Source of the DNA: Limnomonas spitsbergensis
Taxonomy: Eukaryota > Chlorophyta > Chlorophyceae > Chlamydomonadales
Length of the DNA: 64,000 bases
Assembly: GCA_037349105.1 (NCBI GenBank)
Contig: JAYJMM010000039.1
Span: 5,796,501 to 5,860,500, forward strand
Reading direction: 5' to 3'
The stretch's first letter is position 1; every line of letters starts with the position of its first letter. Positions 1 to 10,122 of this stretch are shown here, piece by piece. Below the pieces are notes generated by a model that saw only the letters and a program-made list of their open reading frames with translations, was not told where the DNA came from and made no database searches. A program made the translations under genes and the position numbers.

Positions 1-440
1 CCTACCTTCTCCACTCATGATCTACCCCCATACCTGGTCCTCCTCCTGCTCCCCTAACCGCTCCTGATTCTGCACCTGCTCCCACCCTTGCACCTCCTCC
101 TCCTCCTACCTTCTCCACTCATGATCTACCCCCATACCTGGTCCTCCTCCTGCTCCCCTAACCGCTCCTGCTTCTGCACCTGCTCCCACCCTTGCACCTC
201 CTCCTCCTCCTACCTTCTCCACTCATGATCTACCCCCATACCTGGTCCTCCTCCTGTTCCCCTAACCGCTCCTGCTTCTGCACCTGCTCCCACCCTTGCA
301 CCTCCTCCTCCTCCTACCTTCTCCACTCATGATCTACCCCCATACCTGGTCCTCCTCCTGTTCCCTTAACCGCTCCTGCTTCTGCACCTGCTCCCACCCT
401 TGCACCTCCTCCTCCTCCTACCTTCTCCACTTATGATCTA
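1..440. repeat. 104-bp tandem repeat
   Basis: Four full units of 104 bp start at 1, 105, 209 and 313; a diverged fifth begins at 417. The unit is pyrimidine-rich on the plus strand. Read on the minus strand it carries a donor-like CAGGTATGGG. It lies downstream of the last recognisable BRCT-gene exon, so it is probably intronic. No convincing coding sequence is seen here. Confidence 0.85.
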
Positions 441-754
441 CTCCCATACCTGGCCCTTCTCCTGTTCCCTTAACCGCTCCTGCTTCCGCACCCGTTCCCA
501 CCCTTGCAACTCCTCCCGCCCCCGCTCTTGCCCCCGCACCAGCTCCCGCACCCGGCCCCCACCACTGCACCCAACCCTGCCCCTCCTCCTCCCTTCCTCG
601 CACCTGCTCCTACCCTCGTACCTGATCCTCCTCCTCACTTCCCCGCTCCTGCTCAAGCACCAGCTCAGCTCTGATGCCACCAGTCGCCCGATTTTAGCAA
701 TGGGTCGCCGCCCTGCGGTACACGAAGCGGCTCCCCTGCTCCTGCTTGGCCCGC

Positions 755-1245
755 ACCCTGGCCGATACCTGTTCATGCTCCCCCTCCCGTCCCTCCTCCC
801 ACTACACCCACACCCTGGCTGAGACCTGCTCCTGCTCCCCCTCCCGTCCCTCCTCCCACTACACCCACACCCTGGCTGATACCTGCTCCTGCTCCCCCTC
901 CCGTCCCTCCTCCCACTTCACCCGCACCCAGGCCGATACCTGCTCCTGCTCCACCTCACATCCCTCCTCCCACTATACCCGACCCTGGCTGAGACCTGCT
1001 CCTGCTCCCCCTCCCGTCCCTCTCCCCACTACACCCACACCCTGGCCGATACCTGCTCCTGCTCCACCTCCCGTCCCACCTCTCACTACACCCGCACCCT
1101 GGCTGGTACCTGCTCCTGCTCCCCCTCCCGTCCCTCCTCCCACTACACCCGCACCCAGGCTGATACCCGCACCCCCTCCCGCTCCCGTCCCTCCTCCCAC
1201 TACACCCGCACCCAGGCTGATACCCGCACCCCCTCCCGCTCCCTC
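755..1245. repeat. 57-bp tandem repeat next to the Gln-rich exon
   Basis: About eight units of 57 bp. Because 57 is a multiple of three, the minus strand stays open as a Gly/Ala-rich 19-residue repeat and the plus strand as Pro-rich. Each unit holds a donor-like CAGGTATC on the minus strand. The reading frame stops at 973 only because of a one-base deletion in one unit. It may be copied from the exon 3 donor region rather than being protein-coding. Confidence 0.8.
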
Positions 1246-4095
1246 ACCTCCTTCCGCTGGCCCCGCACCCTGGCCAGGGCTCGGGCAGGGCAGCGCCCAC
1301 GCCTTTGCCGCCATATAGGGCACGCCAGCTTCCGTCCTCCCTGCTGCAAGAGCTGTACCAGCTCCAGCCGTGGAGGCTGTGACAGCTTTGGTCCCAGAAA
1401 TCAAAAATTCCACCCTCCCTTCCGCAAGGGCTGCGCCCCTTTCCACCCTCCCAGGCGCAAAGGCTGCGCCAGCTTCCGCCTTCTCCGCCATAAGCGCCGC
1501 GAAAGCTTTCCTCCCAGGAAGCAACAAGGAGGGGCGGCAGGTAACCGCACCAGAGGGTGTTCCAAGGCTCCAGTCAGGCAAGGGCCTCGGGCCTGCACCT
1601 GGCGGCCCCAGCGGCGGTTGCGGCAGCCGCTCATCCTGGTTGAAACGCGGGAGTAGGTTGGGATGGTTGAGGTGGTTGAGCGGCAGCCAGGCGGCTCCGC
1701 ACCCTGGTTGGGCCCCCTCCTCCTCTCCTCGCTCCTCCTCCTTGATAGGCGAGGGCCAAGAGAGCAGCGGGTTGGCAGGGGCCAGAGGTACCCCGGCACC
1801 CACACGCGCACCCGCAGCTGATCTCGCTGCTGCCGGTGCTGCCGGTGGGGGGGATCCCTCACCCTCACGTGGCTGAGATCTCCCAAGGTGCCATGGGCCG
1901 GCCTGTTGCTGCCTGGCTGGCTGCAGCTGCTGCTGTGACTGTTGCTGCTGCCAGGCTGGTTGCTGCTGCTGCTGCGACTGATGCTGTTGCGACTGCTGCT
2001 GCTGCCAGGCTGGCTGCTGTTGCTGCAGTTGTTGCTGCTTCTGTTGCTGCTGCCAGGCTGGCTGCTGCTGTTGTGACTGCTGCTGCTGCCAGGCGGGCTG
2101 TTGCTGCTGCTGTGACTGCTGCTGCTGCCAGGCTGGCGGCGGCGGTGGGCCTGTCTCCATCTGCGAGAAGCGCATGCGCCAAGGGGTGGGCGCAGCAGGC
2201 ACATCCGAGCCGGGGGAGAGAACCTCGGCCGCGTCGGATCCAAAAGAGAGGTCCTCGGCCGCGTTGGGGAGATGGGGCCCGGGAACACCGTGCGGAGCAT
2301 CGTCAAAGGCCCGAGGTAGTGGTGCTGGACCGCTCGCATCGTACTGCGTGTCCTGCTGCTGCTGATTGTACGGCTGCTGCTTCGGCTGTTGCTGAAAAGT
2401 GTTTTCTATTCCCCAGATGCTGCCCTCACGACATGGCGGTACCTGCGGCTGCGGCTGCTGATGCTGCTGGTGCCTCTGTGACGCATCGGTGGTTTTCACG
2501 AGCACGTGATCCTCCAACAGCTGCTTCTGCTGCCGCTCCTGCTGTTCCTGCTCCTGTTGTTCCTGCTTCTGTTGCTGCCAGGCTGGCTGCTGTACTTGTC
2601 CCTTCCTACGTCCGCCGGCATCTGCAGCAAGTCCATCATCAGCAAATGGCTGCTGCTGATCCTTCCATCGCGCGTCCGTGGCTGCCACAAGCACGCTGTT
2701 GTCGAGCTGCGGCTGCTGAGACATGCTCATCACCCATGGGGCGCGCGGAGGCACGCTGGCGTTGATGCGGGGAGGCATGCCGGCGTTGGTTGCTGCACTA
2801 GTGCCTGCTGTGGGGGGGGCCAGCTCTAGCGACAGTGCATGATGCATGATGGCAGATCCGGCGGATCCGGTAGATCCGTTGCCGTCTTGCGTGGCAGGCC
2901 CGTCCAGCTGGATGATCAGCCGGGCGTGTCCCACGGATGCCGCTGGAAGGCCCGTTCGAGCAGAGGCTGCACAACCCTGCTGCAAAAGGTTTTGAGTTTG
3001 GGGTAGAGGGTTGAGCAGAAGCTGTGCTACCCTGCTGCGCTACCTTGCTGTGCAAGCATATGGTTAAGGGTTCAGGGTTCAGGGTTGAGCAGAAGCTGTG
3101 CTACCCTGCAGCGCTGCCTTGCTGTGCAAGCATATGGTTAAGGGTTGAGAGTTCGGGGTTGAGCAGAAGCTGAGTTACCCTGATGCGCAAATACCCAAAC
3201 ACCCATTCAGCTATTGATCCTGCTATGGATCTGCCAGAGATTTTCGGATCTGCTGCTATAAGATAACGGTCAAGGAAGGAGTGCCTTTGCCTACCAGAGG
3301 CTCTAGAGCGCTAAACGGCGCGGTGCTGACTCGCTTGCCATGCTGCTTGCATGCTGCCAGCCACTCCAGGGTGACGACCTCCTGAGGCCAGGTGGCCCGG
3401 TCCGCCACCAGGCTGCGTAGTTTCTCTGTCGACAGATCACAACCGGCTTGCACGAGCACGTGCGTGCACTTCCTGCTGAGATTCGCAGTGTACCTGGGGA
3501 AGTCGGAAAGATATCAGAGTTTGGGGTTGCCGTTATAGGACTAAAGGTAGGGTTCGAAACCTAGGGGTGTGCCTAAAACCTAGGGGTGCGCCTAGAACCT
3601 AGGAGTGTGCCTAAAAAAAATGGAGATCTGGGGGGCTTTGAGCACGTTTGGAAAATATATTCCTCGCAACCATGCATTTGGGGCTGTGAGCAGATGTAGA
3701 ATGGTCGTCCCATAAGTCCATGTCGTTGGGGCTTGGACAAGATCATGCGTGAACTTCTTGATCAGGTTTGGGGTATGACTAGGGCGAAGGCCTTCTTGTC
3801 AGGGAAATCATTCCGCATGGATGTCATACGAGTCCATGTGTTTTGGGCTTTGAGCTCATGTGGAGGGTGTCCCATGCGTCCATGCGTTCCTCGGTCAGTC
3901 CCCTGCCAGTGGGTGTGCCGTGTTGTATTGCCACGGTATCTTCACGGTTGTTTATATACCATGGCCCCTCGTGCCTTTGACTTGCCTGCCTCCAGCTTTT
4001 TCAATCTCCCACTGTACTTGCAGCTTGATGACTTTGCCCAGCCCGCTGGTCGTACAAACGATGCCGTCCGCCCACGGATTCGCGATGAATGCCAT
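973..4095 (-). CDS. BRCT-domain, Gln-rich protein (3' part uncertain, may continue off the left edge)
   Basis: Three exons read on the minus strand: 4095-3986, 3493-3295 and 2979 to about 1248 (or 973). Spliced in phase, exons 1 and 2 give a BRCT domain at residues ~9-97. Its N-terminal half ends EKAGG; it continues YTANLSRKCTHVLV and finishes with the helix containing the conserved Trp, VVTLEWLAACKQHGKRV. BRCT domains bind phosphopeptides or partners in DNA-damage and replication proteins. The remainder is low complexity, dominated by Gln runs coded by CAG repeats. The start is the first ATG after an in-frame TGA, and no AG acceptor lies between them. Intron 1 has a GC donor (AG|GCAAGT). The specific family (TopBP1-, PTIP- or other-like) cannot be decided. 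The 3' end is uncertain: the frame is open to a stop at 973, but a canonical donor (GGAG|GTGAGG) at 1248/1247 precedes repeats that look intronic. Confidence 0.75.
1248..2979 (-). CDS. BRCT gene exon 3 (Gln-rich)
   Basis: The acceptor TTTTGCAG|CAGGG is in phase 0 with exon 2. The exon encodes a linker, then Gln-rich blocks (many WQQQQ units around 1900-2130) and Pro/Gly-rich sequence. Three diverged copies of its first ~30 bases lie upstream in the intron (3000-3190). The 3' boundary at 1248 is a guess from a GGAG|GTGAGG donor; the frame itself is open to 973. Confidence 0.6.
2990..3200 (-). repeat. Copies of the exon 3 start in BRCT intron 2
   Basis: Three units of ~80 bp, each with a version of the exon 3 start (minus strand: CAGGGT..CAC/TCAGC.TCTGCTC) mixed with AGGGTTCAGGGTT words. 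They sit just upstream of the true acceptor. Confidence 0.75.
3295..3493 (-). CDS. BRCT gene exon 2 (core of the BRCT domain)
   Basis: 199 bp, acceptor CCCCAG|GTACAC, donor CTG|GTAGGC. It encodes YTANLSRKCTHVLV through to WLAACKQHGKRV. One base completes the split Arg codon and the exon ends in phase 0, matching exon 3. Confidence 0.85.
3540..3612. repeat. Short tandem repeat in BRCT intron 1
   Basis: Three to four units of ~22 bp built on CCTAGGGGTGTGCCTAAAA. The rest of this intron (3494-3985) holds weak repeats of a GGGCTTTGAGC..GTCCATG motif and no recognisable exon. Confidence 0.7.
3986..4095 (-). CDS. BRCT gene exon 1
   Basis: 110 bp. The ATG is at 4095. It encodes MAFIANPWADGIVCTTSG and the first helix of the BRCT fold. 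It ends AG|GCAAGT, a GC-AG intron donor, leaving two bases that join the first base of exon 2 to make Arg. Confidence 0.75.
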
Positions 4096-4885
4096 CGAAT
4101 CCGTCAGATTGGAATCAGGAGGTCAGGAAGGGCTGTTCATTTGTCATGACAGGTAATATTTGAGTTTTCAATTGACAAGTTAACAGATGTGCAGCTGTGC
4201 AGCACGAAAACAGGAAGAGCGTCGCACAAGACAACTTATTAAGAAAGAAAGGATGAGACATAAAATGAAAGGGTGTCTTTGGTACTGTTATAATTATTTT
4301 CCTAAGCTTGCGCAGCCATTCTGCTTGCGCAGTTCTTAGCCCCGACAGCTAAGCTGAAAGCTGAGCAATTGAGTTTCTCATTGGATCTAGTCGTTGGAGG
4401 CCTGCCTCCTGGCCTGCCCACTGTCATCTGGTAGCTACCAGAGCTGCTTCTCTTGACATGCATTCCACCGAGTGGTGCATTCTTAACCGAGAGCTCGATA
4501 TGAAGGATCTGGACGAGGAGCAAGGTCTATTAAAAGACAACCTGACGCACCCGCAGCCGATATTCGCAGACGCAAGCGCTTCTGAGGCGCGCGTTGTCCC
4601 TCCTCCGGGAATGGGTCGTATCGATCAAGCTGGAACGGAAGATTACAGCTGGGCCTGCATCTGGGCTGAAATTGTATGATATGCGAGGTGCGTGAGGTGT
4701 GAAGCGCATGGGCAGTTGCATCCTAATTCCTAGCTCTCACCACCACCACACGCACATGCACATGCTGCATGACAGGAGGGAGGAATGGCGGGAGTACCTG
4801 TCCCATGCATCATAACTGATGCTTCGCAAGACTTCAAAATATCACAATGTCGCCATTCACCTGACCGGTCACGGTATATGCCACT

Positions 4886-4903
4886 GGTACCGTATACGGT
4901 ACC
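4886..4903. repeat. Perfect 18-bp palindrome
   Basis: GGTACCGTATACGGTACC is identical to its reverse complement, and is surrounded by further GTATACGG-like words (4872-4916). Confidence 0.95.
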
Positions 4904-5091
4904 CTGCCGTATACGCCACTTCGCCTGAATTTGAATAAGGTGCCCAGCTGGCTCTCTAAGCAGAGGCAACTCTGGTTCATATCCCCAGACTTGATTTTGC
5001 ATGTGCCTACCAATTTGGGGCTCTGAAACCATATATGAGGGATTGGGGTGTAAAAAAGGAGTCGTGTTACACCGACAACCTTCTGAACAGT

Positions 5092-5145
5092 TGGGCGCCC
5101 ACGCGGCCGAGCTTTGAGCGGGCCCAGAGGTGTAACGTTATTAAC
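5092..5145 (+). repeat. Dispersed repeat, copy 1
   Basis: Contains GGGCGCCCACGCGGCCGAGC, a short variable part, then GGGCCCAGAGGTGTAACGTT. The same two blocks recur at 21302, 22721, 22957, 23668, 23717, 24066 and 53828. No encoded protein and no terminal repeats were identified. It could be a SINE, a MITE or the end of a larger element. Confidence 0.75.
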
Positions 5146-5339
5146 ACCGACGACCAGTAAAATGTTGCCTGAGGAACTGCAAAGTATCTGTGACACCGCC
5201 AAGAGGCCGACTGTCAATCGCCAAGCACTGGTGCTTTAGAGTGTCCAACCCTTTTTCTGCAGATACATCATCCCAGTGGTGGTGGTCAATGTCATCTTGC
5301 TCGTGGTCGTCCTTGTTTGGTTCTTGACAAAATAGCACT

Positions 5340-5472
5340 ATCCAGCGGTACGCTCTTCAGCGGCAACCAGGGGTACACGCTCGGATACCACGCAGCAGTA
5401 CACTGTCCAGTGTCACCCGGCAGTACAGTCCAGTGGTACCTAGCGGTACACTCTCTGGTGGTATCTTGAGTT
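5340..5472. repeat. Degenerate tandem repeat (GGTACACTC type)
   Basis: Six or seven imperfect units of ~20-22 bp around CCAGCGGTACACTCT and CAGTGGTAC. Confidence 0.6.
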
Positions 5473-7159
5473 GCTCTTGGCATCCTGTAGCCTCGTAGTG
5501 AGCGAAATAACCAAGGGTAGGACGCCTTGCTTTGAAGGTCTGAAAGGCCACTGGTTTGTCATGACCTCTGAACTCTCTTATCCAGCATCAAGGGCCCAAG
5601 GTCAATGTCACTTGTCCTATGCATGTAGTCCTATGCTCCGCTGGACTGAACAAAGGTTACAAAGAAGCAGCTCTGCCACGCCGAGATGGCATTCATGAAA
5701 CCCTAGCTTAAACTGCTGGCAAGCAGGTGCTGTGGGCTGAAACCATGTCGTCAAGGATACTGTCAGGGCTCTTTTATGTGTGTTATGTTGGAACTTGTAT
5801 CCTCACCCAACCTGCTGGTCTCGCGCTTGTTTCTCGCGTTGCAAACTTACAGTTGAGTGGCGCAAGCTAGTTGTTGCTGCGATTTGTGCACGAACCTGCA
5901 AGAGAAAGGCCCCTTATCTTAACAAGTACGATGAAAAGGGGAATTGCCTCCAACCGTTCCGACACCTTCCTAATTTTGGAAATAGGTGGTGATCAGCAGA
6001 TTCTTTTTTTTCACATTTGCATCCGTGCGTTCATGCTTTTAGGCCTTGTTGTCTACACCTTGGGGTTCATTCCCACATCACAGGTTCGTGGTTGTGTTTC
6101 CGTGGCTTGCCTATGAGAGTCACCGTTTTCCCGGTCACTCTCCCTGGCTATATTTAATTATTTACCCGTGTGCGTTCTCTGGGAACCTGTCCTTCGCATC
6201 AAAAATGATATGTCCTGCTGGACAGGGAAAACAAATGTCAAGAAAGTGCGGCATTCATGAATTTTGGTCACTTCACTGCAGCGGTGCTTCCACAAGGAGA
6301 TGAACTCATGAAGTGGATACGGTGTGTCCATGCAGTTAACATGTGAAACTTTTACAGTCCAGCAGAGCATCACATATGAGGCTTGGTACAGGTGCTGGTT
6401 ACTCGGTTAAGGCACTAGGTACATTACGACAGCGAGCACGGAAACGTCGCCCCCCTATGCGAGCAACACACATGGCAATAGTGGGAATGAACCCCATAGG
6501 GCAGAAGATAATCCCGTCCCATGAATCATAACGTGGGTGCAAAGGAGTGAAGTTGAGCACCGCCAAGAAGGTTGGGAAGAAAACAGGCTTGTTGACAAAC
6601 CTCTGCATCCGGCTTGCACCACACTCCACTTGCAGATGATTCAGGCCCACAAGGAAAAGATACATACTGAGTCTGGTCCAAATTTGAACTTCGTCTATTT
6701 GTCAATGACATGACAACTCTGGCCCTATTGGCCACATGCGGGCGACCAATCAGGTTAAGAGGAAAATAAACTTAAGCTAGAGGGGAAAGGAAAGAAACAG
6801 ACGGAAAAGGGGAAGGAAAATACCAACCCAAAAAGTAAAGCAACGGTAGTCTGAAGAATCCCCAGCCCGTCCAGATTGGTCATTTTGTGTGGCCACCAGT
6901 GTTGACGTGCAACGCTGTGAAGGTGTGAGGGAAGTTTTTCAACACACCCAAGTCCTACTACATCATCGCCGACAATTCATCCAACAATGTATCCCTAGTA
7001 AGACTGTGTCCTCGCTTCGGCTTCGGCAGATACCGGCAGGCGGTTGTAGACAGTTTGATTTATTAAGTAGATCCAGGTCCGCAGATCTAGCTCAAAGGGA
7101 GCCATTTGCCTGCGACTAGTTGAAGGTTGGCACGGCCTCCACCTGAAGACACACATGAA

Positions 7160-8250
7160 GGCCAGGGAATCAGAACACCCTAAATCACAGTCATGCATGG
7201 CACTATTGCACAGGAAGGACAGGGAATCAGAACACCCTCAGGGCCAGAATGGCACTATTACACAGGAAGGACAGGGAATCAGAACACCCTCAGGGCAAGA
7301 ATGGCACTATTGCGCAGGAAGGACAGGGAATCAGAACACCCTCAGGGCAAGAATGACACTATTGCGCAGGAAGGACAGGGAATCAGAACACCCTCAGGGC
7401 AAGAATGGCACTATTACACCGGAAGGACAGGGAAACAGAACACCCTCAGGGCAAGAATGACACTATTACACAGGAAGGACAGGGAATCAGAACACCCTAG
7501 GTCACAGTCATGCATGGCACTATTGCGCAGGAAGGACAGGGAATCAGAACACCCTCAGGGCAAGAATGACACTATTGCGCAGGAAGGACAGGGAATCAGA
7601 ACACCCTCAGGGCAAGAATGACACTATTGCGCAGGAAGGACAGGGAATCAGAACACCCTCAGGGCAAGAATGACACTATTGCGCAGGAAGGACAGGGAAT
7701 CAGAACACCCTCAGGGCAAGAATGGCACTATTACACAGGAAGGACAGGGAATCAGAACACCCTCAGGGCAAGAATGACACTATTACACAGGAAGGACAGG
7801 GAATCAGAACACCCTAGGTCACAGTCATGCATGGCACTATTGCGCAGGAAGGACAGGGAATCAGAACACCCTCAGGGCAAGAATGACACTATTGCGCAGG
7901 AAGGACAGGGAATCAGAACACCCTCAGGGCAAGAATGACACTATTGCGCAGGAAGGACAGGGAATCAGAACACCCTCAGGGCAAGAATGGCACTATTACA
8001 CAGGAAGGACAGGGAATCAGAACACCCTCAGGGCAAGAATGGCACTATTACACAGGAAGGACAGGGAATCAGAACACCCTCAGGGCAAGAATGGCACTAT
8101 TACACAGGAAGGACAGGGAATCAGAACACCCTAGGTCACAGTCATGCATGACACTATTACACAGGAAGGCCAGGGAATCAGAACACCCTAGGTCACAGTC
8201 ATGCATGACACTATTACACAGGAAGGATAGGGAATCAGATTATCAGAATA
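7160..8250. repeat. 52-bp satellite array
   Basis: About 20 units of 52 bp (GGAAGGACAGGGAATCAGAA core), with a 57-bp variant containing CACAGTCATGCATG interspersed. The unit length is not a multiple of three and the plus strand has no stop in any frame, so frames rotate through a 52-residue super-repeat. Nothing suggests it is translated. Confidence 0.95.
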
Positions 8251-8529
8251 CTACAGTTATGCATTGGGGGGGAGGTGCGATACTAAGGGTATCCACCTGT
8301 CCAGTGGGTGCATCCCCCAGCCTGACAGAGAAAAGCTTGCATATCACCGAGGAAGGATAGAGGTGGGGGAGAGACAGCATGGCACTAACACACTTTTACG
8401 ACCAGAGCACTCTGCCTGCTAAATGCAGAACTAGCACCCCAAGCAGAATGATGTCCAGCTTAATGAAGACGACGCCATGCCATGGGCAGATTCATGTCAT
8501 GCGGTATGATTTTTTCATCCCCACCCTTT

Positions 8530-8534
8530 TTACA
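8530..8534 (-). terminator. Possible poly(A) signal of gene 2 (TGTAA)
   Basis: TGTAA on the minus strand, 86 bases after the stop at 8620. TGTAA is the usual poly(A) signal in volvocine algae. It follows the hairpin at 8553-8600. Confidence 0.45.
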
Positions 8535-8552
8535 AGTGTTTGCATGCTGTTG

Positions 8553-8600
8553 GTACATCCCAAGCTTCTTATGACGAAGCATAAGATGCTTGGGATGTAC
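8553..8600. repeat. Hairpin: 20-bp inverted repeat, 8-base loop
   Basis: Arms 8553-8572 and 8581-8600 (GTACATCCCAAGCNTCTTAT) pair with a single mismatch around the loop GACGAAGC. On the minus strand it lies between the stop codon of gene 2 and a TGTAA signal, so it would be a 3'-UTR stem-loop. Confidence 0.9.
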
Positions 8601-8619
8601 GCCGCCTAGACTAGAAAAA

Positions 8620-9837
8620 CTAACCTGAAGCGGCAGCTTCGTCGCGTGCGACGAGCGCATCTGCAGCCTTCAATTCCCACCGCTTCCGGCTCAGAGGAGC
8701 AGCAGCTGCTGCCGCCGCTGCTGCTGCCTTGCTTGCGGGAGCGCCTCCGGCACCAGCTCCACATGCAGTGCGGGAGCTGCTTGTGACGCGTCCGCTGCCA
8801 GGCGCAGACGTCCTGTGCCCAGGTTGGCCAGCAGCTGTCGGCTTGGCCTTCCCCGATGCTGAGCTGGCGCCGCCAGCCGCCTGCCTGACGCCAGTTGCGG
8901 CTGCGGCGGCGCTGGTGGGCGCCACAGGCAGCGAGCTGCGCATCAGGTTGGGCGGGCGGCCATCCTTGTGCCTCAACGCTGATGAGGATGATGATGACGT
9001 GGCGCTGTCGAAGCCTGGGATTCTTATGAGCTTCTTGGCGGAAGCGCTGTCGAGGCTGCTCCGCAGCGATGACCCGAAGCCACCGCTGCCGCGTGCGGTA
9101 GCAGCGGCCGCTTGTGCTGCGGTGGCCGAGCGGGAACCGAGGGAGGGTGCCCGGGACACCTTGAGGGTTGGCACCCCAGTGCTGCTGCTGCTTTGAATCG
9201 AGGGCTGCCCCTGCTGAGGCTTACCCTGCTGGTCTTTGCGGAAGACGGAGACGTCCGAGGTGAACACCGAGGGCGCCTTTGAGGAGTACACCGGGCTTGA
9301 GGATGAGGGCACAGGCATGCAGTCATCCTCGCTCCCGACCTCATCGGAGAAGGTGCACAGGTCATCGTCATGCTGATGCTGGTGGCAGTAAGCGATGACA
9401 CTGCTGTCCCCTTGATGCAGCTGCTGCTGCTGTTGCGAGGGCACGAGGTCGTCTTCGGGATCTTCATATCCTGTGTGCGCAGCTGCTGAGGAGGCAGGGC
9501 CCCAGGAGGGCTCGTTGCCCAGCTGCTGCTGCTGCTGCATGGCTCCCCCCTGCTGCTGGTCCGACTCTCCGTCTGTCAAGAAAAGCTCGTTCGAGAAATT
9601 TGAGAAGAGGCCTTCCGGGGGTGTCGAGGATGCATTATCCAGGATCGGAATCACGTCGTCCTGCGTGGCGCAGGGGGTCTGGTGGTAGGTCTTGACGGGA
9701 GGGAGCTGCATTTCGATCACGCAGCAGCTCGTTGCGGACATGGGAGAGATGGGCACGCAGCTTCTGGCCAACGGCTCTGGCAGGCGACCCTCGCAACCGA
9801 TTGGCGCAGCTCCATCCGGAAATTGACATTCGGCATC
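8620..9837 (-). CDS. Gene 2 exon 2
   Basis: 1218 bp, 406 codons including a TAG stop at 8622-8620. The frame is open throughout and is the strongest coding signal between 4.1 and 10 kb. Acceptor CTGTACAG|GATGCC. Confidence 0.7.
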   Translation of the reverse strand, partial: DAECQFPDGAAPIGCEGRLPEPLARSCVPISPMSATSCCVIEMQLPPVKTYHQTPCATQDDVIPILDNASSTPPEGLFSNFSNELFLTDGESDQQQGGAMQQQQQLGNEPSWGPASSAAAHTGYEDPEDDLVPSQQQQQLHQGDSSVIAYCHQHQHDDDLCTFSDEVGSEDDCMPVPSSSSPVYSSKAPSVFTSDVSVFRKDQQGKPQQGQPSIQSSSSTGVPTLKVSRAPSLGSRSATAAQAAAATARGSGGFGSSLRSSLDSASAKKLIRIPGFDSATSSSSSSALRHKDGRPPNLMRSSLPVAPTSAAAAATGVRQAAGGASSASGKAKPTAAGQPGHRTSAPGSGRVTSSSRTACGAGAGGAPASKAAAAAAAAAAPLSRKRWELKAADALVARDEAAASG

Positions 9838-10122
9838 CTGTACAGCACTTTCCTACACGGATGGAATGGAGGAAGGGGGGGAGGGTTTCATCAGAGTTGG
9901 TCGTCTCAACGACAGCTGGGAGCTGCTGGGACATCGAGTCTCGCAGTCTCAGCGCATGGCGCAACGCCATCCTGTCAGCATGGGTCACACCTTGGCCAGA
10001 ATTGCTTGGATGATCTTGACTTCACGCAGCGCTTTCTGAAGCGCGATTCGTAGCTTGCTGGGTTGCTGCGCCACATCGACGGAGCCTGACGACAACAAGC
10101 AGGTTGCTATGACGTCGGTCAT
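8620..10122 (-). CDS. Unrecognised Ser/Ala/Gln-rich protein, two exons
   Basis: Exons 10122-9991 and 9837-8620 join in phase 0 (AAG|GTGTGA ... TACAG|GATGCC, a 153-bp intron) to give 449 residues. The ATG at 10122 has a good context (CGCACCATGAC) and follows an in-frame stop. Residues ~22-44 form a basic amphipathic helix (KLRIALQKALREVKIIQAIL). The rest is low complexity: Gln runs near 138-150, acidic and Ser runs, a RIPGFDSAT segment, a poly-Ala tract and a basic RKRWELK near the C-terminus. No domain is recognised and no function is proposed. Alternatives: a donor GCTTCAG|GTTAGT at 8625/8624 overlaps the stop, so the gene could continue. A second open frame crosses the intron (LRHALRLRDSMSQQL), so the splice choice needs a transcript. 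It is divergent from LPLA. Confidence 0.6.
9991..10122 (-). CDS. Gene 2 exon 1
   Basis: 132 bp, 44 codons from the ATG at 10122, ending ILAK with donor AAG|GTGTGA. Confidence 0.55.

Larger units (their letters stand above)
4096..7150. other. Region without a recognisable gene
   Basis: Open frames are short, and none resembles a known family. The stretch is less GC-rich than its surroundings from about 5.5 to 6.9 kb. It contains a perfect 18-bp palindrome (4886-4903), a copy of the dispersed repeat (5092-5145) and a degenerate GGTACACTC-type tandem repeat (5340-5470). A minus-strand open frame at 4302-4523 and another at 6995-7117 could be terminal exons of something, but I found no partner exons in phase. 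Confidence 0.5.

Noticed and set aside
400..1318. Long Pro-rich open frames on the plus strand
   Set aside because: They lie across the 104- and 57-bp repeats, opposite the minus-strand BRCT/Gln-rich gene, and have no recognisable domain; they are repeat artefacts.
3733..4149. 138-residue plus-strand frame
   Set aside because: It is opposite BRCT exon 1 and intron 1 and resembles nothing known.
6995..7117. Minus-strand frame FELDLRTWIYLINQTVYNRL as terminal exon of gene 2
   Set aside because: Needs phase 2 upstream whereas the alternative gene 2 donor is phase 1; gene 2 can end by itself at 8620.
7155..8360. CRISPR-like regular array and overlapping open frames
   Set aside because: Units are contiguous with no unique spacers, in a eukaryotic setting; it is a satellite.
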